A stretch of DNA of 64,000 nt from Solirubrobacteraceae bacterium (GTDB lineage Bacteria > Actinomycetota > Thermoleophilia > Solirubrobacterales > Solirubrobacteraceae): positions 23,780 to 87,779 of the forward strand of contig JANWIP010000029.1 of assembly GCA_025449845.1 (NCBI GenBank), given 5' to 3'. Both the position numbers and the translations under genes were made by a program. Below are positions 24,684 through 33,247 of this stretch, piece after piece. Each line of letters opens with the position of its first letter. Within the stretch, counting starts at the first letter, position 1. The notes below the pieces were generated by a model. That model was not told where the DNA came from, did not search any database, and saw nothing but the letters and a program-made list of their open reading frames with translations.

Positions 24684-25838
24684 ATGGCGGTCACCGAAAC
24701 ATTCCCGGAGCTGCCCCTGTTCGACCTGCGCCTGGAGCAGTCAGACCTAGACGCCGTCGCACAGACGTTGCGCTCGGGCTGGCTGACGATGGGCCCACGC
24801 ACAGCCGCATTCGAGGAGGCATTCGCGGCTCAGCTGGGTGCACGCCACGCGGTGGCCGTATCGAGCTGCACGGCAGCGCTGCACCTGGCCTACCTGGCAG
24901 CCGGCGTTGGGCCAGGCGATGAGGTGATCGTGCCTTCGTTCACCTTTGCGGCAACCGCCAATGCGGTGCTGTACTGCGGAGCCACGCCGGTGTTCGCCGA
25001 GATCGTCTCGCGCGAGCGTCCCGATCTGGACCCCGAGGACGTGGAGCGGCGCATCACGCCGAAGACCAAGGCCGTATGCGTGGTCCACTATGCCGGCTAT
25101 CCCGCCGCCGTGGACCGCCTGAGCGAGCTGTGCGACGCGCATGGGCTGGCGCTGATCGAGGACGTCGCGCACGCCCCCAGCGCGACGCTGCACGGCCGCA
25201 AGCTCGGCACGTGGGGCCTGGCGGGTGCCTTCAGCTTCTTCTCGAACAAGATCCTCTCCGTCGGCGAGGGGGGTCTGCTGTGCACCGACAGCGATGAGGT
25301 CGCCGCGCTGGCGCGCTCACGCCGCTCACACGCGATGACCAGCGGCACCTGGGATCGCCATCGCGGTCGCACCGACACCTACGACGTGGTGGCGCTCGGC
25401 TACAACTACCGCTTGGATGAGCCGCGCTCGGCGCTGCTGCTCTCGCGCCTTGAGCGCCTGGAGCAGGACATCGCCCGCCGCCGCGAACTGACGCTGCGCT
25501 ACCGCGGCCTGCTGGCACAGATCCCCGGCCTGATCGTGCCCTACGCCGACAGCGACGTGCCCGAGTCCTCGTGCTACGTGATGCCAGTGCTGCTTGAGCG
25601 CGAGGGCGGCCAGAGCGAGGTCGCACGCCGAATGCGCGAGCGGGGCATCCAGACGAGCATCTTCTACCCCGCGGTACACCGCTTCAGCGCCTACCGTGAG
25701 CGCTTCCCCGATGTGACGTTGCCGATCACCGAGCTGGCCGCGCATACCGAGCTGACGCTGCCGCTGTTTGGGCATATGACCAACGAGGACCAGGATCGCG
25801 TCGCCGCGGCACTCGCCGAGGCGGTGGCGGCGACATGA
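24684..25838 (+). CDS. DegT/DnrJ/EryC1/StrS aminotransferase (PLP-dependent)
   Basis: 384 aa sugar aminotransferase that would convert a 4- or 3-keto nucleotide sugar to an amino sugar. The ORF-track start overlaps the divergent flippase; ATG 24684 gives the normal family length. Motifs: 'MGPRTAAFEEAFA', 'SSCTAALHLAYLAAGVGPGDEVIVPSFTF', Asp in 'LIEDVAHA', and the PLP lysine (~189) in 'GAFSFFSNKILSVGEGG'. The next gene is a close paralogue that lacks this lysine. Sugar and regiochemistry cannot be told from sequence. Confidence 0.9.
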   Translation: MAVTETFPELPLFDLRLEQSDLDAVAQTLRSGWLTMGPRTAAFEEAFAAQLGARHAVAVSSCTAALHLAYLAAGVGPGDEVIVPSFTFAATANAVLYCGATPVFAEIVSRERPDLDPEDVERRITPKTKAVCVVHYAGYPAAVDRLSELCDAHGLALIEDVAHAPSATLHGRKLGTWGLAGAFSFFSNKILSVGEGGLLCTDSDEVAALARSRRSHAMTSGTWDRHRGRTDTYDVVALGYNYRLDEPRSALLLSRLERLEQDIARRRELTLRYRGLLAQIPGLIVPYADSDVPESSCYVMPVLLEREGGQSEVARRMRERGIQTSIFYPAVHRFSAYRERFPDVTLPITELAAHTELTLPLFGHMTNEDQDRVAAALAEAVAAT

Positions 25839-25893
25839 AGGGCACCTTCGCCCTCCCGACGGCGGCCGGCCGTTGCGCATGGAGGACGGCTTT

Positions 25894-27039
25894 ATGAACG
25901 ACTGGCGCGTGCCGCTGACGGACATCGCCGTGACCGAGGAGGACGTCGAGGCGGTGCTTGAGTGCCTGCGCGAGGGCTGGCTGACGATGGGCCCGCGCAC
26001 GCGCACCTTCGAGCAGGAGTTGGCACGGCGCATCGGCACGCCGCACGCCGTGACGGTGTCAAGCGGCACCGCCGCCCTGCACTTGGCCTGCCAGGCCGCG
26101 GGCCTAGGACCGGGCGATGAGATGATCGTGCCCGCCTTCACGTTCGTGGCCAGCGCCAGCGCCGCGCGCTTCGTAGGCGCCGAGCCGGTGCTGTGCGACG
26201 TGCTCGGTCCGCACGACCTCAACATCGACGTGGAGGATGTGGCGCGGCGCATCACCCCGCGAACGCGTGCCGTGATGGCGGTGCACTTCTGCGGCTATGC
26301 CGCCGATGTGCTGGCGCTAAGAGAGTTGTGCGATGAGCACGAGCTGATCCTGATCGAGGACTGCGCGGAGGCGATCGGGGCACGCGTCGAGGAGAGCGGC
26401 AGGCAGGTGGGCACCGTGGGCGAGCTGGGGGCCTTCAGCTTCTTCTCAAAGAATCAATTGTGCGTCGGCGAGGGTGGCATGGTGAGCACCGCCGACGAGG
26501 AGCTGGCCGAGCGCGTGCGCCTGCTGCGCTCACACGCCTTGACCAGCGGCACCTGGGACCGCCACCGTGGCCACGATCCCGTGTATGACATCGTCGATAT
26601 CGGCTTCAACTTTCGTATCGACGAGCCACGCGCGGCTCTGGGGCTCAGCCGCATGCAGCGTTTGGACGCCGACATCGAGGCACGGCGCACGGTCGTGCGC
26701 GCCTACCGCGAGCGCCTTGCCGAGGTGCCGGGACTAGAGATGCCTTGGGACGACCAGGCGGTGGAGCTCAGCACCCACTTCGCCGTTCCCGTGCTGCTCA
26801 GTGACCGCGAGGCGCGCGACCGTTTCCGCGAGGACCTGAAGGCGGGCGGCGTGCAGACGACGTGGTATCCGGCACTGCATACCTTCAGCGAGTACCGCCA
26901 GTCCGCGCCTCCGGAGGGACTGCCGCGTTCCCTGGAAGTCGCCGAGCGCCACTGCATGCTGCCGCTTAGCGCCACCATGAACGAGGCCGACATCGATGCG
27001 GTGCTCGAAACGGTGCTCTCGTGCGTCAGCCGGGTGTGA
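25894..27039 (+). CDS. DegT-family protein with Asn in place of the PLP lysine
   Basis: 381 aa paralogue of the preceding aminotransferase. ATG 25894 with GGAGG eight bases upstream is preferred over the ORF-track start at 25873. Most family motifs are intact ('SSGTAALHLACQAAGLGPGDEMIVPAFTF', 'LIEDCAEAIGA'). The lysine region, however, reads 'GAFSFFSKNQLCVGEGG'. Aligned without gaps to the neighbour's 'GAFSFFSNKILSVGEGG', the Schiff-base lysine is Asn and a Lys sits one place earlier. In ColD, another family member, His replaces the lysine and the enzyme is a 3-dehydratase. So this may be a dehydratase-like enzyme, a shifted-lysine aminotransferase, or a non-catalytic partner of the first protein. 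Confidence 0.82.
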   Translation: MNDWRVPLTDIAVTEEDVEAVLECLREGWLTMGPRTRTFEQELARRIGTPHAVTVSSGTAALHLACQAAGLGPGDEMIVPAFTFVASASAARFVGAEPVLCDVLGPHDLNIDVEDVARRITPRTRAVMAVHFCGYAADVLALRELCDEHELILIEDCAEAIGARVEESGRQVGTVGELGAFSFFSKNQLCVGEGGMVSTADEELAERVRLLRSHALTSGTWDRHRGHDPVYDIVDIGFNFRIDEPRAALGLSRMQRLDADIEARRTVVRAYRERLAEVPGLEMPWDDQAVELSTHFAVPVLLSDREARDRFREDLKAGGVQTTWYPALHTFSEYRQSAPPEGLPRSLEVAERHCMLPLSATMNEADIDAVLETVLSCVSRV

Positions 27040-27094
27040 CGCGGCCAAGAGCACGGTCGGAAGCTGGGTTGCAAATACGGTGGACCCCGGCGGT

Positions 27095-27146
27095 CAGAGC
27101 ACACAGCCCAGATAGGTCCCCCATGAACAGAGCACAGCCCGGATAA
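27095..27146. repeat. Imperfect direct repeat upstream of the FkbM gene
   Basis: CAGAGCACACAGCCCAGATA and CAGAGCACAGCCCGGATAAG occur about 30 bases apart just ahead of the methyltransferase start. The second copy contributes a -10-like GATAAG. This could be a regulator site or a chance duplication. Confidence 0.4.
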
Positions 27147-27147
27147 G

Positions 27148-27867
27148 ATGACGGCCGTGGCGAGAGGATGGGATGGGCTAATTGGTCGGCTGAGTCGCGC
27201 CATCACGCAGCGAGCAAATGCGTGGAGGCTGTCGCGGACGCTGCGGACCGCGCCGCGCGAAGACCTTGCCTGTATCGGAAGCACCTACGGTGCGTGGACG
27301 ATTCCCACGGGAGCCCTCACGAAGGACTCAGTGTGTTATCTGGCCGGCCTCGGCGAGGACGCCTCGTTTGACCTGGGCTTGATCGAGCGCTTCGGCTGCA
27401 CCGTGCATGCCTTCGATCCGGTGCCGGAGGCTGCGCGCTACGCCAGCAAGATCACGGCGAGCGAGTCACACTTTCACTTCCATCCGTTTGGACTGTGGTC
27501 CTCAGATGGAACCCTGCGCTTCTACGAGAATGCCGAGCCCGGTTTCGTGTCGCGCTCGGCAACCAACATGCACGGCACCGGAGGCTACTCCGAGGCGCAG
27601 GTGCGATCGGTTGGATCGTTGATGGCGGAATTGGGCGATGAGCGCGTGGACCTGCTGAAACTCAGCGTGGAGGGCTCGGAGTACGAGATCCTCGGCGATC
27701 TGCTCGCCAAGCACCTACCCGTGGGGGTGCTGTGCGTCGAGTTCGCCCAGCCGGCGCCACTGACACAGATCCGCCGGCAGATTCAGGCCCTGGAAGAGGG
27801 CGGCTATCAACTGGTGCGCGCGTCGCTGCCGCCATTCAACTGGAAGCTCACCTTCTGCTCGCAGTAG
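27148..27867 (+). CDS. FkbM-family methyltransferase
   Basis: 239 aa SAM-dependent methyltransferase. The Rossmann core reads 'VCYLAGLGEDASFDLGLIERFGCTVHAFDPVPEA', and the FkbM-type C-terminal strand is 'DLLKLSVEGSEYEILGDLL'. In polysaccharide clusters such enzymes O-methylate sugars. Start ATG 27148; GTG 27157 is possible because GATAAG immediately precedes the ATG. The 3' end overlaps the convergent deacetylase gene by 20 bases. Confidence 0.82.
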   Translation: MTAVARGWDGLIGRLSRAITQRANAWRLSRTLRTAPREDLACIGSTYGAWTIPTGALTKDSVCYLAGLGEDASFDLGLIERFGCTVHAFDPVPEAARYASKITASESHFHFHPFGLWSSDGTLRFYENAEPGFVSRSATNMHGTGGYSEAQVRSVGSLMAELGDERVDLLKLSVEGSEYEILGDLLAKHLPVGVLCVEFAQPAPLTQIRRQIQALEEGGYQLVRASLPPFNWKLTFCSQ

Positions 27868-28894
27868 TAGGCGCGGCGCTGCGGCGCACCGCCGCGAGGA
27901 AATCCTGCCAGGAGGCCGCGTAAGGAGCGATCAGCGCAGCCAGCCGCTCCAGCTGCTCCCAGCCCTCCTCGGACTCCCAGCCCCAGTGCAAGGCGATCGG
28001 TGCCCACAGTCCGCATTCCTGATCGATCAGCCGCTGCGCCGCCGGCAAGACCTCGCGGGCGCGGCCATAGAGCGGGAAGTAGGAAGGTAGGTAGACGGCC
28101 TCCCCGCGCCACATCGGAGTGCGATGAAAACCGATCTGGCCGATTGACTCGGGGCCCCCACAGACGACCGCGAAGCGCTGCGCCAACGCGTCGTACTGAG
28201 CTGCGTCGAAGCGATTGAAAGGGGGCACGAAGATCTCGCTGTCAACCCCAAGCTGCGCCAGCTCGGCGAGCGCCTCATCAAGCAGCGCAGCGGTAGCGGC
28301 CGGCCCGAGGCCGCAGAGCTCGCTGTGACGGCGGGGCGAGGGAAAACGCGTGCGGTGATCGCGCCCATGCAGGGCAAAGTCCACGCCCTCGCCGGCGGCC
28401 AGCTCTGCGAGCAGCGCTCGCTCGCCGTCGTCCAGCGCCCGCCAGCGCCGCTCGGCAGGATCCATGGGGGCATGGCTGACGCGAGGCGGCACAGCCACCA
28501 GATAAGGCACTCCAGCCGCGGCCATGATCGTATGGAAGCGGCGATAGCCCTCCGTGCCATAGCGCTCGGGCTGATCCCAGGCGAGGTAGTGAGGGAACTC
28601 GTCCACGCGCACCAAAAAGCGCGGGGGTCCCAGTGCCGCCTGCGCCCCGAGCGCCGCACGGCGGGCGCCAATGAGCGGAGCGGCCACTGCGCGCTCGTAG
28701 TCCAGGCGATCCAGCTTGCGCAGCACCTGCTGGGCAAATCGCCGCGGGCGCCGGGGAATCGGCCGGCCGCTCACGGCCGCACTCATGGCGTGCGTGCGCA
28801 GCACATCCCCGGGCTCCAGCATGCCGGCGGTGAGCTCCGCATCGAGCAGCAGCCGCGCGCTGCGCAGCTCATCCCGTCGGGGATCGTGACCCAC
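27848..28894 (-). CDS. DUF2334-type polysaccharide deacetylase-like protein
   Basis: About 348 aa. The core starts at 'PRFLVRVDEFPHYLAWD' (the VRxDD/E-type strand that opens the DUF2334 deacetylase fold), continues with 'DFALHGRDHRTRF' (His-containing metal motif) and 'SEIFVPPFNRFD' (substrate loop), and ends with 'IALHWGWESEEGW'. These match NodB-like carbohydrate esterases of the DUF2334 branch. The ORF-track TTG start at 28981 looks too early. GTG 28894 is preferred because TACGCT lies seven bases upstream, as in other leaderless genes here. Likely removes acetyl groups from a glycan precursor. Confidence 0.7.
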   Translation of the reverse strand: MGHDPRRDELRSARLLLDAELTAGMLEPGDVLRTHAMSAAVSGRPIPRRPRRFAQQVLRKLDRLDYERAVAAPLIGARRAALGAQAALGPPRFLVRVDEFPHYLAWDQPERYGTEGYRRFHTIMAAAGVPYLVAVPPRVSHAPMDPAERRWRALDDGERALLAELAAGEGVDFALHGRDHRTRFPSPRRHSELCGLGPAATAALLDEALAELAQLGVDSEIFVPPFNRFDAAQYDALAQRFAVVCGGPESIGQIGFHRTPMWRGEAVYLPSYFPLYGRAREVLPAAQRLIDQECGLWAPIALHWGWESEEGWEQLERLAALIAPYAASWQDFLAAVRRSAAPTTASRR

Positions 28895-28992
28895 GGCTGC
28901 GAGCGTATCCGAATCAATTGGGGTTTGATCCGGGAGACGGGCGGCTAGGCTACACAGATCCTTCGGAACTTCCCCCTCCAAACCGACGACGC

Positions 28993-30174
28993 ATGAAGAT
29001 CGTCAGTGTTATGACAACCTCCTCTCGTGGAGGCGCCGAGTTTGCTGCCGTGGAGATGCTGGATGCTCTGATTGATCGTGGTCATGAGGCGGTGATGCTG
29101 AGCGACCAGCCGCGCATCGGGCGCGACACACGTGTGCAGGTACGTCCTGTGGAAATCGGAGCCAAGCTCTCCAAGACGAGCTACGCGCAGCTGGCTGCGA
29201 TGTGGGTTCCCTACCTGCGGCGTTTACGCGAGGTGCTGGAGCAGGAGTGGCCCTACGACGTGCTGCTGGTTCACTACAAGAAGGAGCAGCTGATGGCGCA
29301 CTGGCTGCCCGAGCGCCTGCGCGCGACGCTCGTGTGGGCCGAGTGGGGGCCCGTGCCCTTCCCGCTGCGCCGCGGGGTGCCACGGCGGATGTATGTGAAG
29401 GCATCCGAGGATGCTGCGGCGATCATGGCCGTCTCAGCGGGTACCAAGGAGTCGGTCAGAGCGGTGGGCGTGCCAGCAGAGCGGATTGAGGTGGTGCCCA
29501 ATGTGCTGCGCACCGATGAGATCGCTCCGACTGCGGAGGGCCGCGCACGGGTGCGCGCCGAACTCGGCATCCCCGACCACGCCTTCGTGGTGGGCTGCAT
29601 CTCGCGCTTTCATCACAAGAAGCGCAACGACGTCGTCGTAGAGGCGGTCAAGCTGCTTGACGAGCGCGTACACCTTGTGCTGGCGGGCGACGGCGAAACG
29701 GAGAGCGAACTACGCGCGCTGGCGGAGCCGCTGAATGGCAGAGCGCATTTTCTGCCGACCCCCGGCGCAAACGTGGCCGAAGTGCTCTCGGCCTTTGACG
29801 TATCGGTCTTCTGCCCCAGTCCCACCGAGGGCGCCCCGCGCGCGGTGATCCTGGGAATGCTGGCCGAACGACCCTGCCTGGCGACGGGCGCCGAGGGCGT
29901 GGCCGACATGATCTTTCCGGGGATCGGGGCCATCACAGAGCCCGAGAACGACCCGCAGGCGCTGGCCGATGTGGTGAAGCCCTACCTGGACGATCCCGCA
30001 CGCGTGGCCCGCGAGGGTGCGCAGGCGCGCCAGCAGGCCGTGGACACCTACGACGCGCGCGTCGTGGCGGAGCGAATCGAGCGCATGTGGCAGGCGGCCG
30101 GAGCGGGCGGCTCATCCAACGGCGCCGGCGGACAGCACGCCGGAGCCGGTGCGGAGCGCGTCAGGCCCGGCTGA
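28993..30174 (+). CDS. Glycosyltransferase family 4
   Basis: 393 aa GT-B enzyme beginning 'MKIVSVMTTSSRGGAEFA' at ATG 28993; the ORF-track start adds 25 unlikely residues. It carries 'VVGCISRFHHKKRNDVVVEAV' and 'CPSPTEGAPRAVILGMLAERP' in the donor domain. It is clearly paralogous to the gene at 37240-38379: both have the unusual 'WAEWGPVP' and 'KKEQL' segments. The two flank the carbamoyltransferase cassette. The C-terminal tail is Gly/Ala-rich and ends inside a DNA repeat. Confidence 0.87.
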   Translation: MKIVSVMTTSSRGGAEFAAVEMLDALIDRGHEAVMLSDQPRIGRDTRVQVRPVEIGAKLSKTSYAQLAAMWVPYLRRLREVLEQEWPYDVLLVHYKKEQLMAHWLPERLRATLVWAEWGPVPFPLRRGVPRRMYVKASEDAAAIMAVSAGTKESVRAVGVPAERIEVVPNVLRTDEIAPTAEGRARVRAELGIPDHAFVVGCISRFHHKKRNDVVVEAVKLLDERVHLVLAGDGETESELRALAEPLNGRAHFLPTPGANVAEVLSAFDVSVFCPSPTEGAPRAVILGMLAERPCLATGAEGVADMIFPGIGAITEPENDPQALADVVKPYLDDPARVAREGAQARQQAVDTYDARVVAERIERMWQAAGAGGSSNGAGGQHAGAGAERVRPG

Positions 30175-30281
30175 CGATCCGCCGCAACCAGCGCGGAGCC
30201 CGACGGGCCCGGCTGACCATCCGCCGCAACCAGCGCGGAGCGAAGCCCCCTCAGGCCCGGCTGACGATCGCGCTGACCCCC
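30164..30281. repeat. Three imperfect tandem copies of a ~42-48 bp unit
   Basis: Units begin GGCCCGGCTGAC at 30164, 30206 and 30254. The first two continue with the near-identical ATCCGCCGCAACCAGCGCGGAGC; the third diverges after GGCTGACGATCG. The array joins the 3' ends of two convergent genes: copy 1 contains the stop of the GT4, copy 3 lies at the end of the minus-strand gene. Each unit has GC-rich dyads and the set may act as a terminator. Confidence 0.65.
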
Positions 30282-31267
30282 TCGCGCAGGCGCTGACCCG
30301 CGATCCAACTGTCGTCGTATAGGCGCCGCTGCCAACCCCCACCGGCGATGTTGAAGCGCTTCAGCGCACGTGTGGGCACTTCCAGGTCGTGCACCAGCCG
30401 CTGTCCATGGCCGGAGAGCACCTCGCGGGCGCCGCGGCGAAATCCCAGGCCCTTCTCGGCCGGCAGATGCCACACGCCGATCGCGGCCGGATTCTCAACC
30501 GGCGGTGCCCCATGACGAGGACCGGTCCAAACGCGCCGCGCTACAGACGCAAGGTTGTGGAGGTCCACGCGCCCCAGTGCCCAGGCCAGCGAGAGCAGGT
30601 GCTCCTCGGTGTGCACCGCACGGTTCAGCTCGATTGCCCGCAGTTCGATCTCCTTGCAGATGGCCACCAGCGCCCGCAGATCCGAGGCGGCGCCGACCAG
30701 AAGCTCTCCGCCAACCCACCTGATGGAGGTGTCGGGCGCGCCCATGCGCCGCGCCAGCTCACCGATCTCCTGAGGCATCCAACCGGCGACGGGCCAGTCG
30801 GGCGAGTAGTCCATCTTGATGCAGCCGATGCTGGGAGCAGCCGGCGCGGCCGCAAAGACGCGCTGGGGATCAACCCAGACGCAATCGGTGTCCATCAGCC
30901 ACAACTGACGGTCGGGATCGCTGCGTCCAGCGACGGCCAGGATTGCATCCCAGACGTACTGCGAGGCCATGAATTCGGCAGTATCCCCGACGGGTCGGTG
31001 CAGGTAATCGGCGTAAACCACTTCCACTCCCAAAGCGCAAATCGCCTCCAGCAGTCGTGCCACGCGTCCGTCGCGCAGGCGAGTGTCGTTGGTGACGAGC
31101 ACCAGATCGCAGTCGATCTCGCGCAGGCGCAGCGAGGCGGCCTGCACGAGCGCACACTCCAGGTAACGGACCGCCACAGCAGCCGCCCCGCGCGAGCGAC
31201 TGCTGGGATAGTCGAACTGCTCGCCGGGGCTGTGCACGTACAGATACTGCACTACACAAGGCCGCAT
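30251..31267 (-). CDS. Putative nucleotide-sugar-type transferase with DxD motif (unassigned)
   Basis: 338 aa from ATG 31267, which has TATTCT nine bases upstream; the ORF-track start adds 32 unlikely residues. I do not recognise the family with certainty. Features: an early 'QYLYVHSPGEQFDYPSSRSRGAAAVAVRYLECAL', a strand 'DCDLVLVTND', then 'QLWLMDTDCVWVDP', whose DxD surrounded by hydrophobics resembles the metal site of GT-A glycosyltransferases. Later come 'WVGGELLVGAASDL' and 'HTEEHLLSLAW'. No signal peptide or membrane helix. Its position between glycan genes supports a glycosyltransferase role. Confidence 0.6.
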   Translation of the reverse strand: MRPCVVQYLYVHSPGEQFDYPSSRSRGAAAVAVRYLECALVQAASLRLREIDCDLVLVTNDTRLRDGRVARLLEAICALGVEVVYADYLHRPVGDTAEFMASQYVWDAILAVAGRSDPDRQLWLMDTDCVWVDPQRVFAAAPAAPSIGCIKMDYSPDWPVAGWMPQEIGELARRMGAPDTSIRWVGGELLVGAASDLRALVAICKEIELRAIELNRAVHTEEHLLSLAWALGRVDLHNLASVARRVWTGPRHGAPPVENPAAIGVWHLPAEKGLGFRRGAREVLSGHGQRLVHDLEVPTRALKRFNIAGGGWQRRLYDDSWIAGQRLREGVSAIVSRA

Positions 31268-31388
31268 ATTGCAGGTAGAATACGGAAAGCGACGTAACGT
31301 CCGCCTACGGTCATGGATCGACCGAGACGAAGGCACCCATATGTCGGTTGACAGCGCGCACATGAGACCGGCAGTACATCCTCCACCA

Positions 31389-31395
31389 GGGAAGG
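31389..31395 (+). promoter_or_regulatory. Shine-Dalgarno GGGAAGG of the five-gene cassette
   Basis: GGGAAGG four bases before ATG 31400. The leading gene of the cassette therefore uses a canonical ribosome-binding site. Confidence 0.5.
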
Positions 31396-31399
31396 CTCA

Positions 31400-33247
31400 A
31401 TGAGGATCATCGGAGTGAGCGGTATTGAGGGGACGATGGAGTTCAAGCGTCGTCATTGGCCGGGGCTAGAAGAGCGCGAGTACCGCATCTCCCAGGGCCA
31501 CGACTCGGCCGCCGCGCTGGTGGTGGATGGCGAGGTGGTGGCAGCGGTCGCGCAAGAGCGGATCTCAAGACGCAAGCACACGGGCGAATTCCCTCAAGGA
31601 GCGATCGAGAGCTGCCTGGAGCAGGCGGACATGCAGGCGAGCGACGTCGATGCGGTGGTGCACTCCTTTGACTACCAGCCCTATCGCACGATGTACGCCC
31701 TGGACCCGATCTCCAGCGAGTGCTACCGCGATGTGCTCTCCCGCGAGGCTTTTGTCAAACACGTGCGGACGGCGCTGCCGGAGCTGCCCGAGGAGCGCAT
31801 CGGCCATCTCGATCACCACATGGCACACGCCGCCTCCGCTTACTACACGTCCGGCTGGGAGAAGTGCATGGTGGCGGTGATCGACGGAATGGGCGAGGCG
31901 CACGGAGCCACCATCTATCGCGCTGCCGGCGGCAAGCTTGAGCCGGTGCACCGAATCTCGGCGGCCAATTCGATCGGCATTTTCTACTCGGTGGTGACGC
32001 TGCATCTGGGCTTTGATTTCAACTCTGATGAGTACAAGATCATGGGCCTGGCGCCATACGGCGACCCTGAGCGCCACCGCGCGTTCTTCGATGAGGCCGT
32101 GCAGCCGCGCGCCGACGGCGGCTGGGACATCGGACCGCTCAAGCTGAAGGGCACGCGCGAAGAGCGCGAGCGTCACGCGCTCACGCGGGCGCTGCTGGCC
32201 GAGCGACTGATCGCGCCACGCGAGCCTGACAGCGAGATCACAGACGAGCATCGCGATGTGGCGGCTGGCCTGCAGGCGTGCCTGGACCGTGCGATTCTGC
32301 ACATGTGCGGGCATTTCGCCGCGCAACTGGGGATACGCAAGCTTGCGCTGGCAGGCGGCGTGGCGCTGAACACCACCGCCAACGGCCGCCTACTGGCCAG
32401 CGGAGTGGTCGATGAGATCTACGTGCAGCCCGCGGCAGCCGACGATGGCTCGGCGCTCGGCGCGGCCCTGCATCACGCGGCGCAGGCGGGGGAGATTGTC
32501 AACCGCCGCTCACCAACGCCTTTCTACGGCCCTGAGCATCCACTGGAGCGCATCGAGCAGGCGCTGAGCTCCTACGAAGCCGACGGCTGGGAGTCCAGCG
32601 AGGGGGAGACGGACATTGATGTAGAGGTAACCCCCATGCCCAGCCTCGCCGCAACCTGCGAGGCGGCAGCGGAGCTGATCGCGCAAGGCGAGGTGATCGC
32701 GTGGTATCGCGGCCGCATGGAGTTCGGCCCCCGTGCCCTGGGCCACCGCAGCATCATGGCCGACCCTTCAAAGCCCGAGATGCGCGATCGCGTCAATGCG
32801 CTGGTGAAGATGCGCGAGGCCTTCCGCCCTTTTGCTCCGGCCGTAACGCTTGAGCAGGTGCACAGATGGTTTCAGACCGAGCCGGGCACCGAACTGCCCT
32901 ATATGACGGTCAACCTCGACGTGCGCCCCGAGTACCGGGAGGACCTGCCGGCGATCACCCACGTGGATGGCTCGGCGCGAGTGCAGACGGTGAGCACAAA
33001 CGACAATGCCGAGTTTCACGAACTACTCGACGCGGTCGGGCGCCACACAGGCCGCGAGATGGTGCTCAATACGAGCTTCAACGTAAAGGGCCAGGCGATC
33101 GTGAACACGCCGGAGGAGGCAATCGAGACCTTCCTCTCAACCGGCATCCAAGCGCTTTTCTTGCATAACACGATGGTACGTAAACGCGAGGTCTCTAGAA
33201 TCAGCGAGTCGGCCGAGCAGGCCGCAGGAGCAGAGGGGAAGAGATGA
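31400..33247 (+). CDS. NodU/CmcH-family carbamoyltransferase
   Basis: 615 aa, normal length for O-carbamoyltransferases that move a carbamoyl group from carbamoyl phosphate (via carbamoyl-AMP) to a hydroxyl of a sugar or natural product. The N-terminal Kae1-like domain shows 'GHDSAAALVVDGEV', metal-binding 'LDHHMAHAASAYY', 'VIDGMGEAHGATIY' and 'LALAGGVALNTTANG'. The C-terminal domain shows 'MEFGPRALGHRSIMADP' and 'LNTSFNVKGQAIVNTPEEA'. First of five coupled genes: its stop overlaps the next start (ATGA). In this context it could carbamoylate a sugar of the glycan or the carrier-bound product of the downstream genes. Confidence 0.93.
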   Translation: MRIIGVSGIEGTMEFKRRHWPGLEEREYRISQGHDSAAALVVDGEVVAAVAQERISRRKHTGEFPQGAIESCLEQADMQASDVDAVVHSFDYQPYRTMYALDPISSECYRDVLSREAFVKHVRTALPELPEERIGHLDHHMAHAASAYYTSGWEKCMVAVIDGMGEAHGATIYRAAGGKLEPVHRISAANSIGIFYSVVTLHLGFDFNSDEYKIMGLAPYGDPERHRAFFDEAVQPRADGGWDIGPLKLKGTREERERHALTRALLAERLIAPREPDSEITDEHRDVAAGLQACLDRAILHMCGHFAAQLGIRKLALAGGVALNTTANGRLLASGVVDEIYVQPAAADDGSALGAALHHAAQAGEIVNRRSPTPFYGPEHPLERIEQALSSYEADGWESSEGETDIDVEVTPMPSLAATCEAAAELIAQGEVIAWYRGRMEFGPRALGHRSIMADPSKPEMRDRVNALVKMREAFRPFAPAVTLEQVHRWFQTEPGTELPYMTVNLDVRPEYREDLPAITHVDGSARVQTVSTNDNAEFHELLDAVGRHTGREMVLNTSFNVKGQAIVNTPEEAIETFLSTGIQALFLHNTMVRKREVSRISESAEQAAGAEGKR

